Part shown: positions 21,426-30,862 of the stretch, in pieces | Layout: the number at the start of each line of letters is the position of its first letter | Numbering within the stretch: position 1 is the stretch's first letter | Notes under the pieces: generated by a model | The model's database searches: none | What the model saw: only the letters and a program-made list of their open reading frames with translations | What the model was told of the DNA's origin: nothing | Source: Fusobacteriia bacterium 4572_74 | Lineage (GTDB): Bacteria > Fusobacteriota > Fusobacteriia > Fusobacteriales > Fusobacteriaceae | Direction of reading: 5' to 3' | Assembly: GCA_002084825.1 (NCBI GenBank) | Contig: NBMF01000006.1 | Location: 1 to 55,357, forward strand | DNA length: 55,357 bases | Program-made: the position numbers and the translations under genes

Positions 21426-22487
21426 TTATCCCAGCATATCAATGAAATCATCAAATATATACTGTGAATCTTCCGGTCCTGGTGCTGCTTCTGGATGGTA
21501 TTGTACCGATGCTATTTTATTCTTATAATCTTTCATTCCCTCTACTGAATTATCGTTTAAGTTTATTTGAGTTATCTCTACACCTTCTGGCATTTTGTCT
21601 ACTACATACCCATGATTTTGAGATGTTATAAATATCTTATTTTTTTCTAAATCTTTTACTGGATGATTAACTCCTCTATGACCAAACTTTAATTTGCTAG
21701 TTGATCCTCCTAATGCCCAGGCTAACAGTTGATGACCTAGACATATTCCAATTATAGGAATATTTCCAACCATTTTTTTTATCTCATCTATTACACCTGT
21801 TAAATCAGCGGGATCTCCAGGCCCATTGGATAAGAAGACACCATCTAGATCATAGGATAAGATCTCCTCAGCAGTTGTATTCCATGGAAATATAGTTAAG
21901 TCACAATTTCTCTTATGAAATGATCTGATAATATTTTGTTTTATTCCAAAATCAATCATTCCAATTTTTTTATTAACTTTTTCTGCACCACATGGAGCTT
22001 CGTAGATTTCCTTTGTACTTACTATGCTCACTGCATCTATATTTGAAAAATCATTCATTGTATTTTTTATTTCTTTTTGTGTGAGCTCATCTATGGTTAT
22101 GATAGCTTTCATAGATCCGCTATCTCTGATAACCTTAGTTAGATGTCTTGTATCAATTCCTTTAAATCCCATGATTTTATATTGTTTTAAATAACCATCC
22201 AGGGTCATCTCACATCTGAAATTACTCGGTAGTTTAGCAGGTTCTTTTATTACAAATCCTCTTACCTTAGCACCATTACTTTCTAAATCATCTAGGTTAA
22301 GCCCGTAGTTTCCTACCATTGGGTAAGTCATTATAACTATTTGTCCATAATAAGATGGATCAGTAAGGACTTCTTGATATCCCGTCATAGATGTATTAAA
22401 TACTAATTCTCCTACAGCTTCCTCTGTATATCCAAAAGCTTTTCCCTCGAATATCATTCCATTTTCTAATATCAATTTTGCCTTCAT
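21426..22487 (-). CDS. carA: Carbamoyl-phosphate synthase small subunit
   Basis: FLSNGPGDP, GICLGHQLLAWALGG, SVQYHPEAAPGP. Confidence 0.97.
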   Translation of the reverse strand: MKAKLILENGMIFEGKAFGYTEEAVGELVFNTSMTGYQEVLTDPSYYGQIVIMTYPMVGNYGLNLDDLESNGAKVRGFVIKEPAKLPSNFRCEMTLDGYLKQYKIMGFKGIDTRHLTKVIRDSGSMKAIITIDELTQKEIKNTMNDFSNIDAVSIVSTKEIYEAPCGAEKVNKKIGMIDFGIKQNIIRSFHKRNCDLTIFPWNTTAEEILSYDLDGVFLSNGPGDPADLTGVIDEIKKMVGNIPIIGICLGHQLLAWALGGSTSKLKFGHRGVNHPVKDLEKNKIFITSQNHGYVVDKMPEGVEITQINLNDNSVEGMKDYKNKIASVQYHPEAAPGPEDSQYIFDDFIDMLG

Positions 22488-22518
22488 AACGCCTCCTATG
22501 GTCTCATAAGTTTATGCT

Positions 22519-22561
22519 AAAAAAAAAGAATAATAACTAAAATAGATTAGTCATTATTCTT
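22519..22561 (-). terminator. Attenuator-type terminator between leader ORF and carA
   Basis: AAGAATAATGACTAA-TCTATT-TTAGTTATTATTCTT plus T-run; 15-bp stem with one G-T pair. Confidence 0.85.
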
Positions 22562-22705
22562 CATAATAAAGTTATTATTAAAATTTAAAAAAAAAGATAT
22601 CACTCCATATGTTATATAGGGAACATCTTTCAAAAATAGAGATTTGTTAAATTGAAACAGATCATTAAATTTAATTGGTATTATTAGTAATCTATTATTT
22701 TTCAA
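22547..22705 (-). CDS. carAB-pyrB leader peptide, 52 aa, TTG start
   Basis: AGGAGG 8 nt before TTG; MKNNRLLIIPIKFNDLFQFNKSLFLKDVPYITYGVISFFLNFNNNFIMKNND; stop inside terminator left arm. Confidence 0.75.
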   Translation of the reverse strand: MKNNRLLIIPIKFNDLFQFNKSLFLKDVPYITYGVISFFLNFNNNFIMKNND

Positions 22706-22735
22706 ATTTAACACCTCCTAAAAATTTCTTATGTA

Positions 22736-22764
22736 AGAATACCAAAAATAACTAGATGTGTCAA
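22736..22764 (-). promoter_or_regulatory. Promoter of car leader transcript
   Basis: TTGACA - 17 nt - TATTCT on minus strand. Confidence 0.7.
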
Positions 22765-22797
22765 TATTTATTTTTGAATTTATCACAATATTAGTGT

Positions 22798-22815
22798 AGG
22801 CTTATATATAAGCCT
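22798..22815. repeat. 18-nt perfect palindrome between divergent genes
   Basis: AGGCTTATATATAAGCCT. Confidence 0.6.
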
Positions 22816-22849
22816 GTAACATAAATAAAAAAGGGAAGGGGGAGAAAGT

Positions 22850-23833
22850 ATGAAGAAAATATGTGTTTTATTGTCTATAATTTTAATTTCAGCTTGCAGT
22901 TTTTCAGAGTCAAAAAATATTTTTGGTAAATTTGCAATTGGAGAAAATATAGTTGTAAATGATAGGGATGAAGGAGATTTAGTTGTCGCAGGCAGAGAAG
23001 TACTTATAGATAGAAATTTTTCTAAGCGTGTAATTATTGCTGGTGAAGAAATTACAATTAAAAGCAGATCAAAAGAACTCTACCTGGCAGGGAAAAATGT
23101 CATAGTAGATGGGATGGTAGAAGAAAATTTAAATATAATAGCTAAAAATTTATATATAAATGCTCCTGTAGGTGGAGATGTTAGGATGGTTGTTCAAAAC
23201 GCCGTTCTCTCAGAGGGGGTAGTTATAAGTGGTGATATTGAAGTAGATGGGAATTTGCTAGTATCGAAGGGTGCAGCTGTTAAAGGAAATATTTATTATA
23301 AGGATAAATTGCCTGTAATAGAAGGACGTGTAATAGGAAAACTTATAAAAAAAACAGATAAGAATTATTTCTATGAAAGGCATTTTACTTTCCTCCCGTT
23401 TAAATTATTTTCAGTATTTTATTTATTTATACTCACCTATATAATTTTCAAACTAAAAAAGGAGTTAGGAAAAGAAAGACTTGGCAGATATTTAAACAAT
23501 AAAAGTTTGATTTTATTTAATGGGTTTGTAGCTTTAATCCTCACACCAGTAGCCGTATTATTATTATTTATTACAATTTTAGGATTTCCTGTAGGAATCT
23601 TATTGATTTTATTATATTTAATATTAATGTTCTTGGCTATTCCTATAGCAAATCTAATAATAACTGCTAAATATTTTGATAAAATAAATTTTCTCAAGCT
23701 TCTATTATCTAGTTTTATTATAACAATTTTAATGAGTTTACCCTATGTAGGTTGGTTGATAAAATTATTTTTAATCTTACTTGGATTAGGAAGTATAATA
23801 GATAGTTTTAAAAATAGAACGAAATTATTATAA
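22850..23833 (+). CDS. Bactofilin-like/polymer-forming lipoprotein-signal membrane protein
   Basis: Signal with lipobox ISAC, repetitive beta-helix-like (GDLVVAGREV..., LYLAGKNVIVDG), then C-terminal TM helices. Confidence 0.65.
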   Translation: MKKICVLLSIILISACSFSESKNIFGKFAIGENIVVNDRDEGDLVVAGREVLIDRNFSKRVIIAGEEITIKSRSKELYLAGKNVIVDGMVEENLNIIAKNLYINAPVGGDVRMVVQNAVLSEGVVISGDIEVDGNLLVSKGAAVKGNIYYKDKLPVIEGRVIGKLIKKTDKNYFYERHFTFLPFKLFSVFYLFILTYIIFKLKKELGKERLGRYLNNKSLILFNGFVALILTPVAVLLLFITILGFPVGILLILLYLILMFLAIPIANLIITAKYFDKINFLKLLLSSFIITILMSLPYVGWLIKLFLILLGLGSIIDSFKNRTKLL

Positions 23834-24054
23834 TCTTCTAAATAATAAAAAAGGTACCTTAAGTATTTTATACTGTAATCTGTGAACTATACACTAGAAA
23901 AAAAACGTCAAAATCTACAGGTTTTTTGTATATTTAAAAATAAAAATGTTTAAAAAATTTCATCCAAATCTATTGTTTATATTTTTTAATTTAAAGAAAA
24001 ATTTGTAAATTATTATAATAACTATAGATACCAGTAGATATCTATTAAGATTAA

Positions 24055-24095
24055 AAAAAGATGATTCCTGTAGAATACAGAAATCATCTTATATA
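24055..24095 (-). terminator. Intrinsic terminator
   Basis: AAGATGATTTCTG...CAGGAATCATCTT then T-run on minus strand. Confidence 0.75.
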
Positions 24096-24157
24096 TATTG
24101 TTCTATTTTTTTTTAATCTAAAAGTATTAGTGACTATAAATAAATATAGTATTATTA

Positions 24158-24820
24158 CTAACTCTTTACCGGTAATTTATAGCCATTTTTTTCTAATATT
24201 CTACCCATAGTAATACCACTTAAGATAACAAGTGGGATAGAGGCTATGATACGAATAAGACTAAATTTCCAACCAAGAAATGTTGATTCAAATAGAATCA
24301 TAGGAATACGACCAATTCCGACAGCACCCAAAAATGTAAGAATAACTGTCAAACGAGCACCTTTTTGATAAAGAGAATAAGCAATAGGAAACGCAGGTAG
24401 AAGACCTCCAGCCATAGGACCTGCTAAAATAAATACCCAGATAAAACTTTTAGCACCACCATCTTTACCAAGATGTTTTACTATTGTTTCTTTTTTTACC
24501 CAAACATCAAAAAAACCAATCAAAATGAAATCATAAGAGATGAAGAGAATGCTGCAATAACACTGTATGATACACCTTTTTCTACAAGAATCCCACAAAG
24601 AGGGTAAACTATAGGCCCAGGCATAACAGTAACAGCACCAATTATTAAAGCAATTGCAACACCGAAATAAGAATCTGAACCACCAAGATAATCTACAATC
24701 AGATTGTGTGGTATAAAATACAATACCATAGAAACAGATATTAGAATAGAAACAAATGTAGGTGCAATTTTCCATAATTTTTTTATCCTTAAACTTAAAA
24801 TAATTATTGCTTAAAATATA
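24158..24820 (-). pseudogene. Frameshifted permease (predicted permease, COG0701-like)
   Basis: N-half in frame of ORF 24520..24729 (VMPGPIVYPLCGILVEKG), C-half in ORF 24158..24775 (GFFDVWVKKETI...); one T missing near 24530 restores frame; no in-frame start seen. Confidence 0.7.
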
Positions 24821-24944
24821 AGATTAAACAACAACCTAATTATTATATTTACATATATTAATTTACTTATATAATACATAATTATTCAATTAAAATCAAA
24901 TAATATTGAATAAGAGTGTCATATAGTGTGTCCTGCAACCTTAA

Positions 24945-25105
24945 ATATAAGTGGTGTTGTAATTTGAAAACTCTATATTTGTAGTTACAATTAGGTGTTT
25001 CCTTTCATAATAATCTGCTATTACTTGAAAAAAGTTCCTTGCCACATTCTCCTAAAAGAACATAGCTCAATTCATCAACAAAGATTACAGTATACTCTTC
25101 TCTTT
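24945..25105 (-). mobile_element. IS21-family istB (AAA ATPase helper) remnant
   Basis: Frameshift-corrected translation EEYTVIFVDELSYVLLGECGKELFFQVIADYYERKHLIVTTNIEFSNYNTTYI resembles IstB Walker B region. Confidence 0.7.
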
Positions 25106-25211
25106 TTTAATTAATCTCTATTAGATTCAAAAATCAAATTAAATTTTTAATTAAGTTCAAAAGATAGATATAACTTTTAACGGTATTATTAGTCATAATG
25201 TTTACAACTCC

Positions 25212-25604
25212 TTAATTTTTTCCACAGCATTTTTTATATTTTTTACCTGATCCACATGGACACGGGTCATTTCTACCGATTTTAACGTCTTTTTTTATTG
25301 TCTTTTGTGTAGAAAGTGATGAATCATACATCCATGCTCCATCTATCTTTTTAAATAATGATCTTTCATGATGAAATAATGTTTTTCCATCTTCTGAATA
25401 GTAGCCTTTAAATTCTACAATACCTTTAGAATCATCGGCTTCTCCACCTACAATTTCAATTATCTCTAACTTATTCCAGTCTGTAGATTCAGACCAGTGT
25501 TTGATCTCTTCTTTACTAAGAGTCCCACGTGTTTTAGGATTATGTGTATTATAGACATAATCTACCTCTCCTACAACATAGGCTGTATATCTAGATCTCA
25601 TCAT
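25212..25604 (-). CDS. YchJ-family SEC-C motif protein, N-terminally truncated
   Basis: [11 protein letters not shown] and C-terminal [17 protein letters not shown]; upstream in-frame [18 protein letters not shown] preceded by TAG. Confidence 0.8.
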   Translation of the reverse strand: MMRSRYTAYVVGEVDYVYNTHNPKTRGTLSKEEIKHWSESTDWNKLEIIEIVGGEADDSKGIVEFKGYYSEDGKTLFHHERSLFKKIDGAWMYDSSLSTQKTIKKDVKIGRNDPCPCGSGKKYKKCCGKN

Positions 25605-25789
25605 ATCTTCAGCAGTGGTTGGTATTTTTTCACCTAATATATATGGCTTACAACATTTGGGGTAAATATCCTAAGAGTTACTCATATTTAAACAGGGGAA
25701 TACAAATATTAAAAAAATAAAAATTTAATTAGAAAAATAATAAAAATAAGGTATACTAGAAAGAAGACAAAAATTTTAGGGAGGGTAAA

Positions 25790-26167
25790 ATGACTAAAAA
25801 ATTAGATATTTATAAATGTGAAATATGTGGTAATATTGTGGAGATGTTGCATACAGGAGCTGGAACATTAAGCTGTTGTGGAAAAGAGATGGTTTTACAA
25901 GCCGAAAATACAAAAGATGCCGCTATAGAAAAACATATACCAAAAGTTGTTAAATTAAGTGATGGCTATGAGGTCCAAGTGGGATCGACTCTTCACCCTA
26001 TGACAGAAGATCATTATATTGAATGGATAGAATTAATAGTGGATGGCTGTGTATCTACTAAATTTTTAAAACCAGGAGATATACCAAAAGTTGATTTCAA
26101 AGCATGTTATGGAGAAAAGGCAGAGGCTAGAGCTTATTGTAACCTTCATGGGCATTGGAAAAAATAA
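25790..26167 (+). CDS. dfx: Desulfoferrodoxin (superoxide reductase)
   Basis: YKCEICGNIVEMLHTGAGTLSCCGKEM; ARAYCNLHGHWK. Confidence 0.93.
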   Translation: MTKKLDIYKCEICGNIVEMLHTGAGTLSCCGKEMVLQAENTKDAAIEKHIPKVVKLSDGYEVQVGSTLHPMTEDHYIEWIELIVDGCVSTKFLKPGDIPKVDFKACYGEKAEARAYCNLHGHWKK

Positions 26168-26173
26168 AAATCA

Positions 26174-26202
26174 TTGACAATCCTTTATTAATATGGTATT
26201 TT
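26174..26202 (+). promoter_or_regulatory. Promoter of pyrK leader transcript
   Basis: TTGACA - 17 nt - TATTTT. Confidence 0.55.
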
Positions 26203-26234
26203 TTTTAAAAGATAAAAAAATGAGGGGGGATAAG

Positions 26235-26378
26235 ATGAAATTTTTAACGACAAACAATGATTTTATAAATTTCATGGATAAATTTCTTATTTTTTTAACT
26301 GATGTTCCTTATATTATATTTGGAGCAGTCAATTCAATTTTTAATTTTTATATTTATAATAGTGGGAATAAAAACTAA
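26235..26378 (+). CDS. pyrKDFCE leader peptide, 47 aa
   Basis: GAGGGGGG RBS, ATG; MKFLTTNNDFINFMDKFLIFLTDVPYIIFGAVNSIFNFYIYNSGNKN; stop inside terminator left arm. Confidence 0.78.
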   Translation: MKFLTTNNDFINFMDKFLIFLTDVPYIIFGAVNSIFNFYIYNSGNKN

Positions 26379-26405
26379 TATTTTAGTTTTTATTCCTTTT
26401 TTTTT
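26365..26405 (+). terminator. Attenuator-type terminator between leader ORF and pyrK
   Basis: GGAATAAAAACTAA-TATT-TTAGTTTTTATTCC then T9; perfect 14-bp stem. Confidence 0.9.
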
Positions 26406-26437
26406 AGAATTAATATGAGAGTATCTAGGAGGAATAT

Positions 26438-27241
26438 ATGTTTTTAGAGGATGTTAAGATCATAGAGAATATACAAATAGCAGATAACTATTATTTGATG
26501 AGGGTAGAAGGAGATAAAATGTCTCAACATTCTAAGCCAGGGCAATTTTTCATGCTCCAGTGTAAAGATCGTTCAAGAGTTTTAAGGAGACCAATAAGTT
26601 TACACAATGTAGATGGCAATATTTTAGAATTTTACTATGAGTCTCTGGGAAAAGGAACTAAAGAATTTACTAAACTATCTATAGGTGAAACTATAAATAT
26701 TCAAGGACCTTTGGGGAATGGCTATGATACAGATCTTGAGGGGAAAAATATAATAGTAATTGGAGGAGGAATGGGGATGGCTCCTATTAAATATCTCATT
26801 AAAAATTTAAAAGATAACAATGATATTACTTTTATAGGTGGAGGGAAAAATGTTGGAGCTGTAAAAATAATGGAGAAATTTGATTTTGAAAATATTAAAC
26901 TAAAGGTAACAACTGATGATGGCAGTGTAGGGATAAAAGGAAATACTGTGGATATATTAAAAGAAATACTAAAAAGTCAGAATAAAAAAATAGATATAAT
27001 TTATACTTGTGGTCCTCATCCTATGATGATGGCAGTAGCAAAAATAGCACAAGAAAATAATATAAGATGCCAAGTATCTTTAGAAGAGAGGATGGCATGC
27101 GGAATAAAAGCCTGTGTAGGATGTTCAATATTAACTAAAAAAGGAATGAAAAAAGTCTGTTATGATGGGCCTGTATTTGAGAGTACAGATATAGTAGATG
27201 TAGATATGGTAGATCCAAATGGAGGATGTAATAATGAGTAA
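26438..27241 (+). CDS. pyrK: Dihydroorotate dehydrogenase electron transfer subunit
   Basis: RVLRRPISLHN, GPLGNGYD, C-terminal Cys cluster CGIKACVGCSI...C. Confidence 0.93.
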   Translation: MFLEDVKIIENIQIADNYYLMRVEGDKMSQHSKPGQFFMLQCKDRSRVLRRPISLHNVDGNILEFYYESLGKGTKEFTKLSIGETINIQGPLGNGYDTDLEGKNIIVIGGGMGMAPIKYLIKNLKDNNDITFIGGGKNVGAVKIMEKFDFENIKLKVTTDDGSVGIKGNTVDILKEILKSQNKKIDIIYTCGPHPMMMAVAKIAQENNIRCQVSLEERMACGIKACVGCSILTKKGMKKVCYDGPVFESTDIVDVDMVDPNGGCNNE

Positions 27242-28202
27242 TAGATTAAATATAATTTTTTTAGGAAAAAAATTAAATAATCCTATAATGACAGCATCAG
27301 GATGTTTTGGATATGGGTTGGAATATAAAGATTATTTTAATCCAAATGAATTAGGAGCTGCTGTATTAAAAGGAATAACTATGGAACCTAGAAATGGAAA
27401 TGCCGGTACTAGGATTGTAGAAACACCATCTGGAATGTTAAATTCAGTTGGATTGGAAAACCCAGGTATTGAAGAATTTAAAAAAATAATACCATCTATA
27501 AAAAAAGAACTTAATATTCCATTGGTAGCAAATATAAATGGTAAGATCTTGGAGGAATATATAGAGATAGCCAGAGAGGTTGAACAGTTGGTGGAGATAG
27601 AGATGGTAGAATTAAATATATCCTGCCCCAACGTCAAAGATGGGGGGATGGCTTTTGGAGCTAATCCAGAGATGGCAAGGTTAGTAACCCGTGAAGTAAG
27701 AAAAGTTTTAACTAAACCTATGATTGTAAAACTATCACCAAATGTCACTAATATAGTGGAAATTGCAAAAATAGTAGAGGAAGAAGGAGCAAATGGTATA
27801 GCCCTTATCAATACTTTATTAGGAATGGCAATAGACATAAGAAATAGAAAACCAATTTTGGGGAATATAATGGGAGGGTTGTCTGGGCCTGCTGTAAAAC
27901 CAGTTGCATTAAGAATGATATATCAAGTATCCCAAGCAGTATCCATCCCAATCCTTGGAATGGGAGGTATATCTTCTACAGAGGATGCGATAGAATTTAT
28001 TATGGTAGGAGCCAGTGCTATATCTTTAGGAACAGGGATGTTTAGTAACCCTAGATTACCAATAGAGATAAAAAAGGGATTGAAAAAATATTGTATAGAA
28101 AATAATATAGACAATATCAGTGATATTGTAGGAGCAGCCCATCCTGATGGAGGAATAGCTTATAGAAATAGACTAGGAGGTAATTATGAAATTAAAAGCT
28201 AA
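27234..28202 (+). CDS. pyrD: Dihydroorotate dehydrogenase, catalytic subunit
   Basis: NPIMTASGCFGYG, ELNISCPNVKDGG, GMGGISSTEDAIEFIMVGA; start set after GGAGG. Confidence 0.95.
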   Translation: MSNRLNIIFLGKKLNNPIMTASGCFGYGLEYKDYFNPNELGAAVLKGITMEPRNGNAGTRIVETPSGMLNSVGLENPGIEEFKKIIPSIKKELNIPLVANINGKILEEYIEIAREVEQLVEIEMVELNISCPNVKDGGMAFGANPEMARLVTREVRKVLTKPMIVKLSPNVTNIVEIAKIVEEEGANGIALINTLLGMAIDIRNRKPILGNIMGGLSGPAVKPVALRMIYQVSQAVSIPILGMGGISSTEDAIEFIMVGASAISLGTGMFSNPRLPIEIKKGLKKYCIENNIDNISDIVGAAHPDGGIAYRNRLGGNYEIKS

Positions 28203-28905
28203 AGACAGATTGATCGTAGCATTAGATTATAAAACATTAGACGAGGTAAAAGATATCGTAAATGAAATTGGAGATGCTATATCTACATATAAGGTAGGAT
28301 TAGAGTTGTTTTTAAATACTCATGGGAAAGCGGTAGATTATTTACATAATTTAGATAAAAAAGTATTTTTAGATCTAAAATTTCATGATATTCCAAATAC
28401 AACGACTATGGCATCAATATTTGCAAATAAACAAGAAGTTTTTATGTTTAATGTCCATGCAGGTGGAGGGCCGACTATGATGAAGTCCGTTGCAAATATG
28501 CTGAAGGAAAGTAATTCTGACTCAATAGCAATAGCAGTTACTGTACTAACGTCGTTTACTGAGGAAGAGGTGGCTGCACATTTTAGGAGTAATTTTAATA
28601 TCAGTGAGTTAGCTAATCATTGGGCAATAGAAACTAAGGAATCAGGGTTACATGGAGTAGTATGCTCTCCATTAGAAGCCAAGAAAATAAAGGAACTTTG
28701 TGGAGAAAACTTCTACACAATCTGTCCAGGAGTTAGACCGTTATGGGCAGTTTCTAATGACCAAAAAAGAATTCTGACTCCTAAGATGGCTATTGAAAAT
28801 GGGGCTGATTTCTTAGTAGTAGGAAGGCCAATAACTAAATCAGAAAATCCAGTCTATGCAGCTAAATTAATACTAGATGAAATACAGGAAGGATTAAATA
28901 ATTAA
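28186..28905 (+). CDS. pyrF: Orotidine-5'-phosphate decarboxylase
   Basis: LDLKFHDIPNT, VVGRPITKSENP. Confidence 0.96.
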   Translation: MKLKAKDRLIVALDYKTLDEVKDIVNEIGDAISTYKVGLELFLNTHGKAVDYLHNLDKKVFLDLKFHDIPNTTTMASIFANKQEVFMFNVHAGGGPTMMKSVANMLKESNSDSIAIAVTVLTSFTEEEVAAHFRSNFNISELANHWAIETKESGLHGVVCSPLEAKKIKELCGENFYTICPGVRPLWAVSNDQKRILTPKMAIENGADFLVVGRPITKSENPVYAAKLILDEIQEGLNN

Positions 28906-28981
28906 TAGTTAAAAAGGTTAATAAAATTTTGATTTGAAAGTTGAATCCAAAAAAGATCAGAGGAATGAGGAGGAATTAAAT

Positions 28982-30235
28982 TTGTTAATAAAAAATGCCA
29001 GAATAAATACTATAGATAATAAATATGAGATAAAAGATATCTATATAAAAGATGGTAAAATAGCTGAAATTGGCTTTGATATCAATAGTTTAAATATAAT
29101 TAAAAAGACATTTTTGACCTCAGATAAAAATATAAAAAAATTAGAAATTATAGATTTGAAGGGAAAAAAATATCTTATCCCAGGAGTTATCGATCCTCAT
29201 GTACATATGAGAGATCCAGGGCTGATTCATAAAGAAGATCTATATACTGGATCTCGAGCATGTGCTAAAGGTGGAATCACTACTTTTATAGATATGCCAA
29301 ATACAATACCTACCACTACAGATTTAAATGCACTCCAAGATAAAAAAAATTTAGCTTCAATTAAATCACTTGTAAACTATGGATTTCATTTTGGTGGAAC
29401 CAATACAGACAACAGTGATATTATACCCAGTAAGGGGGTGGCTTCTACTAAGGTCTTTATGAATATATCCACAGGAAAGATGTTAGTAGAAAAAGATGAA
29501 GTTTTAAAAAATATATTTTTAAAATCAAAGATGGTTTCAGTTCACGCTGAAGGTGAAATTGTAGAAAAAGCTATTGTCTATAATGAAAAATATGGAAAAA
29601 ATCTATACATTTGTCATATTTCAAGTAAAAAAGAGTTAAATATTATTAGAAAGAGTAGAAAAAAAAATCTTAAAAAAATCTATACTGAAGTAACTCCTCA
29701 TCATCTTTTTCTTACTGAAAATGATATAAAAGGTAAAAATAAAATGTTATTAAGAATGAAACCAGAGTTAAAAACAATCCACGATGTAGAAGCTTTATGG
29801 AAAGCAATAAATGATGGAATTATTGATACTATTGGTAGTGATCATGCACCTCATCTACTTTCAGAGAAATTAGAAAAGGTAACGTTTGGAATTCCAGGAG
29901 TAGAAAATTCATTACCATTGATGTTAAATGCGGTATCTAAAGGGAAAATAACTTTATCTAAATTGATAGAATTGATGTCTAAAAATCCAAGTAAAATATT
30001 TGGAATAAAAGATAGAGGAGAAATTAAAGAAGGTTACTATGGAGATCTTGTAGTAGTTGATCTAGAAAAAAAGTTTACTTTAGAAAATAAAACTACACTG
30101 TCAAAATGTGGTTGGACTCCATTTGATGGTTATATAGGATACGGTAAGATTGAAACTACAATAGTTAATGGTAATATAGTATATAATAAAGATCAAATAA
30201 TTGAGAATATAGGGAGTGAGATTGAATATGAATAA
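28982..30235 (+). CDS. pyrC: Dihydroorotase
   Basis: PGVIDPHVHMRDPG, DMPNT, GSDHAPH; TTG start 8 nt after GAGGAGG. Confidence 0.93.
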   Translation: MLIKNARINTIDNKYEIKDIYIKDGKIAEIGFDINSLNIIKKTFLTSDKNIKKLEIIDLKGKKYLIPGVIDPHVHMRDPGLIHKEDLYTGSRACAKGGITTFIDMPNTIPTTTDLNALQDKKNLASIKSLVNYGFHFGGTNTDNSDIIPSKGVASTKVFMNISTGKMLVEKDEVLKNIFLKSKMVSVHAEGEIVEKAIVYNEKYGKNLYICHISSKKELNIIRKSRKKNLKKIYTEVTPHHLFLTENDIKGKNKMLLRMKPELKTIHDVEALWKAINDGIIDTIGSDHAPHLLSEKLEKVTFGIPGVENSLPLMLNAVSKGKITLSKLIELMSKNPSKIFGIKDRGEIKEGYYGDLVVVDLEKKFTLENKTTLSKCGWTPFDGYIGYGKIETTIVNGNIVYNKDQIIENIGSEIEYE

Positions 30236-30851
30236 CGCTAAAAAAGTAGCCAGAGCACTATTAAAAGTAGAAGCTGTAATATTAAACGTAGCAGATCCAT
30301 TTACATTTGTATCAGGAATAAAATCTCCTATATATTGTGACAATAGAAAAGTTATTGGATTTCCAAAAGAAAGAACAGATATAGTAGATGCTTTTATAGA
30401 AGCTTTAAAAGATAAAGAATTTGATATCTTAGCAGGAACTGCAACAGCAGGAATTCCATGGGCAGCATTTATTGCAGAAAAGATGAATAAACCAATGGCT
30501 TATATCAGATTTAAACCTAAAGAACATGGTGCAGGAAAGCAAATAGAAGGAGCAAATGTAGAAGGGAAAAAAATAATCGTAATTGAAGATCTTATCTCTA
30601 CTGGGGGGAGTTGCATCTCAGCACTTGAAGCAGTAAGGAGAGAAGGGGCTAAAGATGTAGAAGTTATGGCTATATTCTCATATGAATTTAAAAAAGCATA
30701 TGATAGATTTGAAGAAGCTAACTGTAAATGGGAAACACTTTCTGGATTTCCGGATTTAATAGAATTAGCAGTTGAAGAAAATTATTTATCACCTGAGGAT
30801 GCAGAGGAAGCTAGTGAATGGAATAAATCTCCAAATACTTGGAAAAAATAA
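30228..30851 (+). CDS. pyrE: Orotate phosphoribosyltransferase
   Basis: IIVIEDLISTGGS PRPP motif. Confidence 0.95.
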   Translation: MNNAKKVARALLKVEAVILNVADPFTFVSGIKSPIYCDNRKVIGFPKERTDIVDAFIEALKDKEFDILAGTATAGIPWAAFIAEKMNKPMAYIRFKPKEHGAGKQIEGANVEGKKIIVIEDLISTGGSCISALEAVRREGAKDVEVMAIFSYEFKKAYDRFEEANCKWETLSGFPDLIELAVEENYLSPEDAEEASEWNKSPNTWKK

Positions 30852-30862
30852 ATTTTTTATAT

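Noticed and set aside
24158-24775. 205-aa ORF as given
   Set aside because: The N-terminal third (MENCTYICFYSNICFYGIVFY...) is an out-of-frame translation of the permease; only the C-terminal part is genuine.
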